Shown here piece after piece: positions 15,373 through 24,049 of a stretch of DNA of 64,000 bases. The notes below the pieces were generated by a model. That model was not told the DNA's origin, made no database searches, and saw nothing but the letters and a program-made list of their open reading frames with translations. The position numbers and the translations under genes are program-made. The stretch comes from JACVRW01 sp963821275 (lineage in GTDB: Bacteria; Actinomycetota; Thermoleophilia; Solirubrobacterales; Thermoleophilaceae). Location: positions 434,001 through 498,000 of the forward strand of contig CAWGDF010000001.1 in NCBI GenBank assembly GCA_963821275.1, read 5' to 3'. Numbering within the stretch: position 1 is the first letter of the stretch; each line of letters starts with the position of its first letter.

Positions 15373-17426
15373 GGAACAACGGCCAGAGTCTCTTCCGCGG
15401 CGCCGTGCTGCGCCGGGCGCTGCTCGACAGCCTCGTCAAGCTCGACCCGCGCGTGCAGGTGCGCAACCCGGTCATGTTCGTGGTGGAGATCGGCGCCCTG
15501 ATCACCAGCGGGGGCTGGCTGATCCAGGTCTTCGGCGGCGAGCCGCTGGGCGGCGGCGACGAGCCGGCCTGGTTCGCCTTCACAGTCGCCGTCTGGTTGT
15601 GGCTCACGGTGATCTTCGCCAACCTCGCCGAGGCGCTGGCCGAGGGCCGCGGCAAGGCCCAGGCGGCCGCGCTGCGTGCGATGCGCACCGAGACCGTGGC
15701 CCGCCTGAAGGACGGCGGCGAGAAGCCCGCCACGCAGCTAGCCCGCGGCGACCTGGTGGTGGTCGAGGCGGGTGAGCTGATCCCCGGCGACGGCACGGTG
15801 ATCGAGGGCATCGCGTCGGTGGACGAATCGGCGGTGACCGGCGAGTCGGCGCCGGTGATCCGCGAGTCCGGCGGCGACCGCAGCGCCGTGACCGGCGGCA
15901 CCCGAGTGCTCTCCGATCGCATCGTTGTCGAGATCACCCAGGAGCCGGGCGAGAGCTTCCTCGATCGCATGATCGCCCTGGTCGAGGGCGCCGCGCGGCG
16001 CAAGACGCCGAACGAGATCGCCCTGGGCATCCTCCTGGCCGGACTCACGCTGATCTTCCTTGTGGTCACCGTCGCGCTCAGGCCCTTCGCCGAGTTCTCC
16101 GGCACCGACGTCTCCGTGACCACCCTGATCGCGCTGCTCGTGTCGCTCATCCCCACCACCATCGGGGCGCTGCTCTCGGCGATCGGCATCGCCGGCATGG
16201 ACCGCCTGGTCCGCCGCAACGTGCTGGCGCTGTCCGGCCGCTCGGTGGAGGCGTCGGGCGACGTGGACGTGCTGCTGCTCGACAAGACCGGCACGATCAC
16301 GCTCGGCAACCGCCAGGCCACCGAGTTTCTCCCCATGCCGGGGGTACCCGAGGCCGCGATGGCCGAGGCAGCCCAGATTGCGTCGCTGGCCGACGAGACG
16401 CCCGAGGGCCGCTCGATCGTCGTCCTCGCGAAGCAGTACGGCCTGCGCGAGCAGAGCTTCGACGCGTCGGCCCGCTTCGTCCCCTTCTCCGCGGAGACGC
16501 GCATGAGCGGCGTGGACCAGAACGGCACCCGCCTGCGCAAGGGCGCGGCCGACGCGATCATCGCCTGGGTCGAGGCCGACGGCGGCCAGGCGCCGCCCGA
16601 GCTTCAGACCACCGCCGACCGGATCGCGCGCGACGGAGGCACGCCGCTGGCCGTGGCCCGCGACAGCCAGGTGCTTGGCGTGATCTACCTGAAGGACGTG
16701 GTCAAGGAGGGGATGAGCCACCGCTTCGACCAGCTGCGAGCCATGGGCATCCGCACGGTGATGGTGACCGGCGACAACCCGCTGACCGCCGCCAAGATCG
16801 CCGACGAGTCGGGGGTCGACGACTTTCTCGCCGAGGCCACCCCCGAGCGCAAGATGGAGCTGATCCGCGACGAGCAGCGCGAGGGCAGGCTGGTGGCGAT
16901 GACCGGCGACGGCACCAACGACGCCCCTGCGCTCGCCCAGGCCGACGTGGGCGTGGCCATGAACACCGGCACCCAGGCAGCGCGCGAGGCGGGCAACATG
17001 GTCGACCTCGACTCCAATCCGACGAAGCTCATCGAGATCGTGGAAATCGGCAAGCAGCTCCTCATCACCCGCGGCGCGCTCACGACCTTCTCGGTGGCCA
17101 ACGACGTGGCCAAGTACTTCGCGATCCTGCCGGCGATCTTCGTGGCCACCTACGCGGCCGCGGGGGAGAGCGCCGGCCCGCTCGACGCGCTCAACGTGAT
17201 GGCCCTCGGCACCCCCCAGTCCGCGATCATCTCGGCGATCGTCTTCAACGCGCTGATCATCCCGCTGCTGGTGCCCCTGGCGCTGCGCGGGGTCCACTAC
17301 CGCCCGGTGGGCGCAACGGCCCTGCTGCGGCGCAACCTGCTGATCTACGGCTTCGGCGGGCTGATCGCGCCCTTCATCGGGATAAAGCTGGTCGATCTCG
17401 TCGTGCACAACCTACTCGGCGCCTGA
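15369..17426 (+). CDS. kdpB: Potassium-transporting ATPase catalytic subunit KdpB
   Basis: 685-residue P-type ATPase. Seen in order: VTGES (actuator loop, about residue 155), the phosphorylation site LLLDKTGTITLGN (about 305-317), a nucleotide-binding domain with KGAADAI, MVTGDNP, and the hinge motif TGDGTNDAPAL (about 515). Hydrolyses ATP to drive potassium uptake through KdpA. Start ATG 15369 overlaps kdpC. The long frame upstream of it is a shadow of kdpC. Confidence 0.95.
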   Translation: MRNNGQSLFRGAVLRRALLDSLVKLDPRVQVRNPVMFVVEIGALITSGGWLIQVFGGEPLGGGDEPAWFAFTVAVWLWLTVIFANLAEALAEGRGKAQAAALRAMRTETVARLKDGGEKPATQLARGDLVVVEAGELIPGDGTVIEGIASVDESAVTGESAPVIRESGGDRSAVTGGTRVLSDRIVVEITQEPGESFLDRMIALVEGAARRKTPNEIALGILLAGLTLIFLVVTVALRPFAEFSGTDVSVTTLIALLVSLIPTTIGALLSAIGIAGMDRLVRRNVLALSGRSVEASGDVDVLLLDKTGTITLGNRQATEFLPMPGVPEAAMAEAAQIASLADETPEGRSIVVLAKQYGLREQSFDASARFVPFSAETRMSGVDQNGTRLRKGAADAIIAWVEADGGQAPPELQTTADRIARDGGTPLAVARDSQVLGVIYLKDVVKEGMSHRFDQLRAMGIRTVMVTGDNPLTAAKIADESGVDDFLAEATPERKMELIRDEQREGRLVAMTGDGTNDAPALAQADVGVAMNTGTQAAREAGNMVDLDSNPTKLIEIVEIGKQLLITRGALTTFSVANDVAKYFAILPAIFVATYAAAGESAGPLDALNVMALGTPQSAIISAIVFNALIIPLLVPLALRGVHYRPVGATALLRRNLLIYGFGGLIAPFIGIKLVDLVVHNLLGA

Positions 17427-17450
17427 CCAGGCGGCACAATCCGGCTCCAG

Positions 17451-18566
17451 ATGGAGGGGAGCGGACGAGGGCGTTACAAGATCTTTCTCGGCATGGCCGC
17501 CGGAGTGGGCAAGACCTTCCGGATGCTGCAGGAGGGTCAGGCCGCCCGGGCCGAGGGGCGGGACGTCGTGATCGGCTACCTCGAGCCCCATGACCGCCCC
17601 GAGACCGAGGCCCAGGCGGAGGGGCTGGAGCGCCTCCCTCGGCGCCGGCTGGAGTACCGCGGCCGCGAGCTGGAGGAGATGGACCTTCCGGCGATCTTCA
17701 ACCGCGCTCCGGAGCTATGCCTCATCGACGAGCTGGCCCACACCAATGCGCCGGGCCTCGAGCACGCCAAGCGCTACGAGGACATCGACGACGTGCTGGA
17801 CGCCGGCATCGACGTCTTCTCCACGGTGAACGTGCAGCACCTGGAGAGCCTCAACGACCAGGTGCTCGAGCTGACCGGCGTGCGCGTGCGCGAGACATTC
17901 CCTGACCGAGTGCTCGCCTCCGCAGACGAGGTGGTGCTCGTGGACCTCACGCCCGAGGCGCTCGTTCAGCGCCTTCAGGAGGGACGCGTCTATCCGCCGG
18001 AGCGGGTGCCCACGGCGCTGAACAGCTTCTTCCGGGTCGAGAACCTGGCCGCCCTCCGCGAGGTGGCGCTGCGCCAGGTGGCCGAGGAGGTGGAGGCCAA
18101 GCGCCTCGTCTCGCCCGCCGAGGTCCTCGGCACGCGCGAGGAGGCGCTCTTCGGCGAGGCGCCCCAGCCGGTGGCGGAACGCATTCTGGTGCTGGTCCGC
18201 CCGGGTGAGACCGCCCAGCGGGTCGTGCGCCGGGCCTGGCGCTCGGCCCAGCGCCTGTCGGCGGACCTCGACCTGCTCTACGTTGCGCCCCCGGGACGCC
18301 ACCCGCGCGGCACCCAGCGCGAGCAGCTGGAGGCCCTGCGGCGGCTGGCGTCGATCCTCGGATCGCAGCTGATCGTCGAGGAGGGCGAGGACGTGGCCGA
18401 GACCGCCGCCCGGGTGGCCGGGGAGCGCGGCACGACATACGTGCTGATGGGACGCCCCCGGGAGCGCCGAGGGGTGCGCCGCCTCGAGGAGTCCCTCCCA
18501 GAGCAGCTGATGCGCCGGCTGCCGGAGGTGGACCTGGGGATCGTGGCGGACGCGCGCGGGTCCTAA
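17451..18566 (+). CDS. kdpD: KdpD N-terminal half: KdpD sensor plus USP domain, no kinase
   Basis: 371 soluble residues. Residues 8-215 are the KdpD domain, with the Walker-A-like GMAAGVGKTFRML and the LIDELAHTN motif (about residue 87). Residues about 245-370 form a universal-stress-protein-like domain ending GIVADARGS. There are no membrane helices and no histidine kinase, which is encoded separately at 10259-11638. The gene follows kdpB by 24 bp and probably belongs to the same transcript. The two proteins would have to work in trans; stand-alone N-terminal KdpD proteins are known in some other bacteria. Confidence 0.88.
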   Translation: MEGSGRGRYKIFLGMAAGVGKTFRMLQEGQAARAEGRDVVIGYLEPHDRPETEAQAEGLERLPRRRLEYRGRELEEMDLPAIFNRAPELCLIDELAHTNAPGLEHAKRYEDIDDVLDAGIDVFSTVNVQHLESLNDQVLELTGVRVRETFPDRVLASADEVVLVDLTPEALVQRLQEGRVYPPERVPTALNSFFRVENLAALREVALRQVAEEVEAKRLVSPAEVLGTREEALFGEAPQPVAERILVLVRPGETAQRVVRRAWRSAQRLSADLDLLYVAPPGRHPRGTQREQLEALRRLASILGSQLIVEEGEDVAETAARVAGERGTTYVLMGRPRERRGVRRLEESLPEQLMRRLPEVDLGIVADARGS

Positions 18567-18645
18567 GCGCGCCGGCCTTCGGGATCTGGGCTGCGTTCAT
18601 GTCGCTATTCGGCACAAACGTCGCCCAGATTGAGCGGGCGAAGGC

Positions 18646-18651
18646 TACGCT
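18646..18651 (+). promoter_or_regulatory. -10 box TACGCT before PfkB-family gene
   Basis: TACGCT lies 10 nt before the ATG at 18662, favouring that start over the in-frame ATG at 18599. Confidence 0.35.
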
Positions 18652-18661
18652 TCCCGGCCGC

Positions 18662-19600
18662 ATGTCGGTGACCGTTGTCGGATCCATCGCCTTTGACGCG
18701 ATCAAGACGCCCTTCGGCGAGCGCGAGCGCGCGCTCGGCGGCTCCGCCGTGCATTTTTCGCTCGCCGCCAGCTACTTCACCGACGTCCGGGTCGTGGGTC
18801 CCGTGGGCGACGACTTCGGCGAGGAGGAGTACGCGGTCCTCCACCGCCACGATGTCGACACATCCGACATCGAGCATGTCCCGGGAGGAAGGACCTTCTT
18901 CTGGGCCGGCGAGTACGAGTGGAACCTCAACGTCCGCCGCACCCTGGACACCCAGCTGAACGTGTTCGGTGACTTCCAGCCCAAGCTCTCCGAGGCCTCG
19001 AAGAGCGCCGACGTCCTGTTCCTGGCGAACATCCAGCCCGACCTGCAGCGTGAGGTGCGCGAGCAGTGCCGGGTGGCCAAGCTCGCGGCCCTCGACTCGA
19101 TGAACCTCTGGATCGAGACCGCGCGCGAGTCGCTGGTGCGCACGATCGGCACGGTGGACATGGCGCTTCTAAACGACGACGAGCTGCGCATGCTCACCGA
19201 GCAGCCGACCCTGCTGAAGGGGGCGCGAGAGATCATGGCCCTGGGCCCGCGGGTGGTCGTGGTCAAGCAGGGCGAGTACGGCGCGGCGCTGTTCACCGAA
19301 GGGGGGTTCTTCGCCCTCCCCGCCTACCCGCTGGAGACCGTGCTCGACCCGACGGGCGCCGGCGACGCCTTCGCCGGCGGTCTCTTGGGCTACCTCGATT
19401 CGCAGGGCGGCGCCGCCGACGAGGCCACCCTGCGGCGCGCTCTCACCTACGGCTCGGCCGTCGCTTCGTACTGGGTCGAGGAGTTCGGCTGCGAGCGAGC
19501 CGAGCGGCTCACCCGCGACGAGATCGAGGAGCGCTACGAGGCGTTCCGCGGCATGACCTCGATCGAATCTCAGACGTCGGAGACCCTCAGCCGGGAATAG
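18662..19600 (+). CDS. PfkB-family carbohydrate/nucleoside kinase
   Basis: 312-residue ribokinase-like sugar kinase. N-terminal VVGSIAFDAI and GGSAVHFS match the substrate-binding region; the C-terminal signature DPTGAGDAFAGG (about residue 230) has the catalytic Asp. Close relatives in actinomycetes are annotated only as PfkB family, and the motif VGSIAFDAI with FGE recalls adenosine/inosine-type kinases, so the substrate is unsettled. ATG 18662 is chosen from homology and the -10 box. Stands alone between kdp and the small-gene cluster. Confidence 0.85.
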   Translation: MSVTVVGSIAFDAIKTPFGERERALGGSAVHFSLAASYFTDVRVVGPVGDDFGEEEYAVLHRHDVDTSDIEHVPGGRTFFWAGEYEWNLNVRRTLDTQLNVFGDFQPKLSEASKSADVLFLANIQPDLQREVREQCRVAKLAALDSMNLWIETARESLVRTIGTVDMALLNDDELRMLTEQPTLLKGAREIMALGPRVVVVKQGEYGAALFTEGGFFALPAYPLETVLDPTGAGDAFAGGLLGYLDSQGGAADEATLRRALTYGSAVASYWVEEFGCERAERLTRDEIEERYEAFRGMTSIESQTSETLSRE

Positions 19601-19761
19601 CATCGCGCCCACGCGGGTAGTACCGGCGTGAGCTTCAAGGGGGAGCGCCACGAAAGCGGGTCGCCTCGGGGGCGGGTCTCACGGAAGAGACTCGCCTCCA
19701 CGAACCCCTCGCCGGGTGCGGTGGCGGCGCCAACCCGGCTTTGCCCGCTCCCAAGACCGGG

Positions 19762-19767
19762 TACGAT
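19762..19767 (+). promoter_or_regulatory. Leaderless-type -10 box TACGAT
   Basis: TACGAT ends 7 nt before the ATG at 19775 and supports that short form. The stretch 19601-19761 holds no other feature that I can support. Confidence 0.45.
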
Positions 19768-19774
19768 TCCGGCG

Positions 19775-20044
19775 ATGAGCGGGTTCTGGGCCGTCTTCTG
19801 GCTCGCCGTGGTGCTGAAGATTCCCATCGCGGCGCTGCTCTGGATCGTCTGGTGGGCGGTCCGCGACCCACCCCTGCCTGACGTGGGCGACGACGACGGC
19901 GGCTCCGACCGCGATCCCTGGCATCCGCGCGTGCGTCCCCCGCGACCGCCACGGCGGGGTCCGCACCGCACGACCGAGACCCGGCCCCCTGCCCGCGTAC
20001 GCACCGCCCGCGGCCGGCGACGGGTGCCCGCAGGCCACCGCTAG
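19775..20044 (+). CDS. Small membrane protein with a basic proline-rich tail
   Basis: 89 residues. One membrane helix (FWAVFWLAVVLKIPIAALLWIVWWAV, about 4-29) is followed by an acidic patch (DVGDDDGGSD) and then an Arg/Pro-rich tail to the end. Unknown family. A longer frame from GTG 19628 is rejected because its extra 49 residues look non-protein and a -10 box sits 7 nt before this ATG. First of four small genes leading to citrate synthase. Confidence 0.6.
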   Translation: MSGFWAVFWLAVVLKIPIAALLWIVWWAVRDPPLPDVGDDDGGSDRDPWHPRVRPPRPPRRGPHRTTETRPPARVRTARGRRRVPAGHR

Positions 20045-20054
20045 CCCGTCGCGG

Positions 20055-20060
20055 TAGCTT
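20055..20060 (+). promoter_or_regulatory. Leaderless-type -10 box TAGCTT
   Basis: TAGCTT lies 7 nt before the GTG at 20068, matching the leaderless pattern. Confidence 0.45.
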
Positions 20061-20067
20061 TCGGGCC

Positions 20068-20298
20068 GTGAACGCCTTCCACTTCTGCGGCATCGCGCTG
20101 GCGGCCTGGGCCCTGATCGTCTCCTTCCTCGGCATCACCCGGGAGAACTTCCCCGGCTCGCCCGGGGCGGAGAAGATCGTGGGCGCGATCTCCGTCCTGC
20201 TGGCCTTCGCCGCCATCGGCAGCGGCATCTACACCGCCGCCACCGAGGAAGAAGAGGAGGAGGGCGGCGAGGAGGCGGCCCTCGTTCTCCCCCGCTGA
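20068..20298 (+). CDS. Small two-helix membrane protein with acidic tail
   Basis: 76 residues with two hydrophobic helices (about 5-24 and 36-57) and a Glu-rich stretch TEEEEEEGGEEAA near the C-terminus. Family not recognised beyond a resemblance to actinobacterial proteins of unknown function. GTG start set by the -10 box. It is 4 bp upstream of the next gene, so co-transcribed. Confidence 0.6.
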   Translation: MNAFHFCGIALAAWALIVSFLGITRENFPGSPGAEKIVGAISVLLAFAAIGSGIYTAATEEEEEEGGEEAALVLPR

Positions 20299-20302
20299 GG
20301 CC

Positions 20303-20626
20303 GTGCCCCCGATCGACGACGGCCATGCGGTGCACTACACGGCGGTTCCGCGGGGAACGCCGGTCTTCAGCGCGGACGAGGAGGAGGTCGGGACGGTGGT
20401 GCAGGTGCTCGACAACTACCGCGAGCACATCCTGGACGGGGTCGTGATCGAGACCTCCGCCGGCGAGCGGCGCTTCGTGGACGCTCCCGAGGTGGCCCGC
20501 ACGGCCGAGCGGGGGATCACGCTGACGATTCCCGCCGAGCAGGTGGCCGAGCTTCCTCCGCCGCCCGCGGGGCAGGGCGTGCCCGGCGCAGCCCGGAAGC
20601 TGTTCCGCGGGCTGCGGCGGCGCTGA
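20303..20626 (+). CDS. PRC-barrel-like small protein
   Basis: 107 residues. The first 75 form a short beta-barrel-like pattern (GTPVFSADEEEVGTVVQVLDNYREHILDGVVIET) of the kind found in PRC-barrel proteins, followed by a Pro-rich linker and a basic C-terminus. GTG start, 4 bp after the previous stop. Such domains often bind other proteins or RNA; the role here is unknown. Confidence 0.55.
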   Translation: MPPIDDGHAVHYTAVPRGTPVFSADEEEVGTVVQVLDNYREHILDGVVIETSAGERRFVDAPEVARTAERGITLTIPAEQVAELPPPPAGQGVPGAARKLFRGLRRR

Positions 20627-20630
20627 GCCC

Positions 20631-21392
20631 GTGGACGAGGTCGACATCGGCCGTACCCTTCTGCTCTGGTTCTGGGCGCTTGGGCTCGCCGGGATCGAGA
20701 TCGAGATCGAGGGCGGCTACGGCTGGGCCGAGCGGATGCCGACGTGGTATCGAAAGCGCGCCTGGCCCTACCGCGTCTTCGGGGTCTTCATGGGCGGCCG
20801 GCCGCTCACCGGCTACCACGTGTTCGTGTTCACGATCCCGCTCCTGCTCCTGCACCTGCCCTTCGTGTCGGGCGTGGAGTGGTCGCTCGAGGGCGAGCTG
20901 CTCGCCGTCGCGGCGTACTTCGTGCTCGCCTCCGTCTGGGACTACCTCTGGTTCGTTCTCAACCCGGCCTACACGGTTCCGCGCTTCAAGCAGGGCAACG
21001 TCTGGTGGTTCGAGGTGCCCTGGATCTGGCGCTTCCCGCTCGACTACTACGTCAGCGTCGCCGTGTCGATCGTCCTGGCGGCGCTGGCGGTGTTGCCCGC
21101 GGGGGACGCGGAGCCGCTGCGCCGCCACCTGTGGATGATCGCCGGGCTCATCGTCCTCACGGCGATCGCCGTGATCGCGGCGCCGCTGTACCACCGCTGG
21201 TACCGCCACATGCGGCGTGCCGGCGCGGACGACCGCCCCGCCACGTCGACCTATCCGCCCCCCTCGCCGGAATCGGTCTGGAACGGTGGGGTACCGGACC
21301 TGAAGCCGCTCGAGGGGCCGGCCGGCGCCGACGCCGACGCCCGCCCCGCGGAAGCCTCGGCACGCCGCAGCGGCGGCCCGGGCGCCCAGTAG
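20631..21392 (+). CDS. Polytopic membrane protein of unknown function
   Basis: 253 residues with about five hydrophobic segments between 8 and 185, many aromatic residues (WDYLWFVLNPAY, NVWWFEVPWIWRFP) and conserved-looking acidic and His positions. The last 60 residues are a disordered, Pro/Ala-rich tail. I do not recognise the family. GTG start 4 bp after the PRC-like gene makes it the last member of the four-gene operon. Citrate synthase follows after 50 bp. Confidence 0.6.
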   Translation: MDEVDIGRTLLLWFWALGLAGIEIEIEGGYGWAERMPTWYRKRAWPYRVFGVFMGGRPLTGYHVFVFTIPLLLLHLPFVSGVEWSLEGELLAVAAYFVLASVWDYLWFVLNPAYTVPRFKQGNVWWFEVPWIWRFPLDYYVSVAVSIVLAALAVLPAGDAEPLRRHLWMIAGLIVLTAIAVIAAPLYHRWYRHMRRAGADDRPATSTYPPPSPESVWNGGVPDLKPLEGPAGADADARPAEASARRSGGPGAQ

Positions 21393-21442
21393 GGCAAAAT
21401 TGCGACTCCTGGGCAACGAACGGCGCTAGCGAGGAGCACGGC

Positions 21443-22831
21443 ATGGCGGAAGAGCGGACCCAGCAGGACGACGGCGGCGGCGTAGCCACGGCCGACGACA
21501 GCCTCACCGTCACCGACAACCGGACCGGCGAGACCTACGAGGTCGAGGTGAGCGACGGCACGGTGAAGGCGATGGACTTCCGCGAGATCAAGGTCTCCGA
21601 GGACGATTTCGGCCTCATGACCTACGACCCCGCGTTCACCAACACGGCGTCCTGCCGCAGCTCGGTCTGCTACATCGACGGCGACGCCGGGGTGCTGGAG
21701 TACCGCGGCTACCCGATCGAACAGCTGTGTGAGCAGTCCACCTATCTCGAGGTGGCCTACCTGCTGATCTACGGGGAGCTTCCGACACAGGAGCAGCTGG
21801 ACGAGTGGGTGTTCGAGATAACCCACCACACCTTCGTCCACGAGAACATCAAGAAGTTCGTCGAGGGCTTCCGCTACGACGCCCATCCGATGGGGATGCT
21901 GCTCGCCACCGTCGGCGCGCTGTCCACGTTCTACCCCGACGCAAAGAACATCGACGACCGGGGCGAGCGCCACATGGCGGCCGTGCGCCTGATCGCGAAG
22001 GTGCCGACGCTCGCGGCCTTCGCCTACCGCCACAACCTCGGCCTGCCCTACGTCTATCCGGACAACGAGCTCTCCTACCCGGGCAACTTCCTCTCGATGA
22101 TGTTCAAGATGACCGAGGCCCGGTACGAGCCCGACCCGCGGCTCGAGCGGGCGCTGGACGTGCTCTGGATCCTGCACGCCGATCACGAGCAGAACTGCTC
22201 GACCAACGCCGTGCGCGGGGTGGGCTCATCGCAGGTTGACCCCTACTCGGCCGTGGCCGCCGGGGTGGCCGCGCTCTACGGGCCGCTACACGGCGGCGCC
22301 AACGAGCAGGTGGTGCGGATGCTCGAGCGGATCGAGTCGGTCGACAACATCCCCGACTTCCTCGCGGGCGTGAAGGACCGCAAGGAGAAGCTGATGGGCT
22401 TCGGGCACCGCGTCTACAAGAACTACGACCCGCGTGCCCGCATCATCAAGGAGCACGTCGACCAGGTCTTCGAGGTCACCGGCCGCAACCCGAACCTGGA
22501 CATCGCGATCGAGCTGGAGAAGCACGCGCTCGACGACGACTTCTTCACCGATCGCAAGCTCTACCCGAACGTGGACTTCTACTCGGGCCTCATCTACGAG
22601 GCGCTCAACCTGCCCAAGGACATGTTCACGGTGATGTTCGCGATCCCGCGCACGTCGGGCTGGGTCGCCCAGTGGAGCGAGATGCTCGAGGACGAGGCCA
22701 CGAAGATCGCCCGGCCGCGTCAGATCTACACGGGCGAGAGGGAGCGCGACTACGTGGTCATACGCGAGCGCCAGAAGCGCACCGACAAGCCCACCGCGGC
22801 GACGAACCTGATCGACCCGGCCAAAGGTTGA
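21443..22831 (+). CDS. gltA: Citrate synthase
   Basis: 462-residue citrate synthase, the condensing enzyme of the TCA cycle (acetyl-CoA plus oxaloacetate). Catalytic segments are seen: HADHEQNCSTNAVR (His near 245), GPLHGGANE (His near 280) and GFGHRVYKNYDPR, with the active-site Asp in the later DFYSGLIY. The first 40 residues are an extra acidic leader. ATG 21443 is chosen because GAGGAG lies 9 nt upstream; this is one of few genes here with a clear ribosome binding site. Together with the fused 2-oxoglutarate dehydrogenase at 33.5 kb it represents the TCA cycle in this window. Confidence 0.95.
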   Translation: MAEERTQQDDGGGVATADDSLTVTDNRTGETYEVEVSDGTVKAMDFREIKVSEDDFGLMTYDPAFTNTASCRSSVCYIDGDAGVLEYRGYPIEQLCEQSTYLEVAYLLIYGELPTQEQLDEWVFEITHHTFVHENIKKFVEGFRYDAHPMGMLLATVGALSTFYPDAKNIDDRGERHMAAVRLIAKVPTLAAFAYRHNLGLPYVYPDNELSYPGNFLSMMFKMTEARYEPDPRLERALDVLWILHADHEQNCSTNAVRGVGSSQVDPYSAVAAGVAALYGPLHGGANEQVVRMLERIESVDNIPDFLAGVKDRKEKLMGFGHRVYKNYDPRARIIKEHVDQVFEVTGRNPNLDIAIELEKHALDDDFFTDRKLYPNVDFYSGLIYEALNLPKDMFTVMFAIPRTSGWVAQWSEMLEDEATKIARPRQIYTGERERDYVVIRERQKRTDKPTAATNLIDPAKG

Positions 22832-22835
22832 GACG

Positions 22836-23970
22836 TCAGCGCAGGGCGCGGCAGATTGCCACCAGCTGCGCGCGCCGGATCAGGTCGGAGACCTCCTGGT
22901 CGCCCGGCACGTCCAGGATCTGCGCGTTGACCGAGAAGACGACTGAACGACGTCCTTTGGGGCTGCTGGCGGCGAACGCGCGGTAGCCCGGGAACGACCC
23001 GGCGGCGCCGTACATGGTGCCGCAGCGGGTGCGGTAGCGGAAGATTCCGAGGCCCGCTGAGTTGCGGCCTGGGCCGGCCGGCTGGGACTCGCCAGCCCGG
23101 AAGCGCAGCTGGCGCCGGCGCGTGCGACCGTCGAAGAGCCTGCCGGCCACGTAGGCCCGCATGAACCGGCCCAGCTCCTCGGGCGTGGTCACGATCCCTC
23201 CCGAGGCCCAGGCGCCCGCCGGATTGACTATCTCGCTCACGTCCTCCGGAGCTTGGCCGGGCTCCACGTCGTAGCCGTGGAAGTACGGCTCGGGCATCTG
23301 CACCGTTCGCGGAAGGCTCGTGTGGCGCAGCCGCAGCGGCCGGTAGATCTCGCGCGCCAGCAGCCGCTCGTAGCGCCAGCCCGTGGCCGCCTCGGCCATC
23401 AGGCCGGCGACGATGTTGTCGGTGTCCGAGTACTCGTACCGCGAGCCGGGCCTGAACCGCAGTGGATTGTCGCGGACGAATGCGGCGATCTCCCAAGGCG
23501 CGAAGTACCTCTTCGGATCGCCCCTGACGAGCTCCAGGAAGTCGGGGTCCATGATGTAGTCCGGAAGACCGCCGACATGCTGCAGCGCCTGCGCCAGCGT
23601 CACCTCGTCCGCCAGCGGCAGCAGGCCCGGCAGCCGTCGACCGATCGTGTCGCCCAGGCGCAGCCGCCGCTCGGAGACGAGCGAGAGGGCCACCGCCCCG
23701 TTCCACGACTTCGCCACGCTGGCGATGCGCATATGGTCATCTGGCGTCGGCCGCCGGCGCGTGCGGACCTCGGCGAAGCCGCGGCTGCGAAAGACGCTTG
23801 CGCTTGCCGCGCTGGATCAGCACCGATACGCCCGGCGGTCCCCCCGGAGCCTCCACGATCCGGTCGAGCGCCCGGCCCAGCCCCGGGGCGCGGAACCCGG
23901 CGCCTGCATCGGCCGTGACGATCATCGACACCGTCAGGGCCACCAGTGCAACCGCGACCATCCTGGTCAC
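22836..23970 (-). pseudogene. Frameshifted serine hydrolase (beta-lactamase class C/PBP4-like)
   Basis: A secreted serine hydrolase split over two frames. The first frame (23970-23737) starts with a signal peptide (MTRMVAVALVALTVSMIVT) and PPGVSVLIQRGKRKR; the second (to 22836) continues with FRSRGFAEVR, then the catalytic SVAK (Ser-x-x-Lys), a YSDTDN segment in place of the usual YSN and the beta-lactamase fold to the end. The frame changes between about 23787 and 23800. One extra base there (or two missing) explains it. Otherwise intact at about 375 codons, so a sequence error or recent mutation is possible. Confidence 0.75.
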
Positions 23971-24049
23971 CGGGGGGACTCTACCCGGTCACGCGTTAGC
24001 CGCAGCAGTCGCAGTCTGGATCGGGGGTCGGGCCGGCCGGCCCGGCCCC

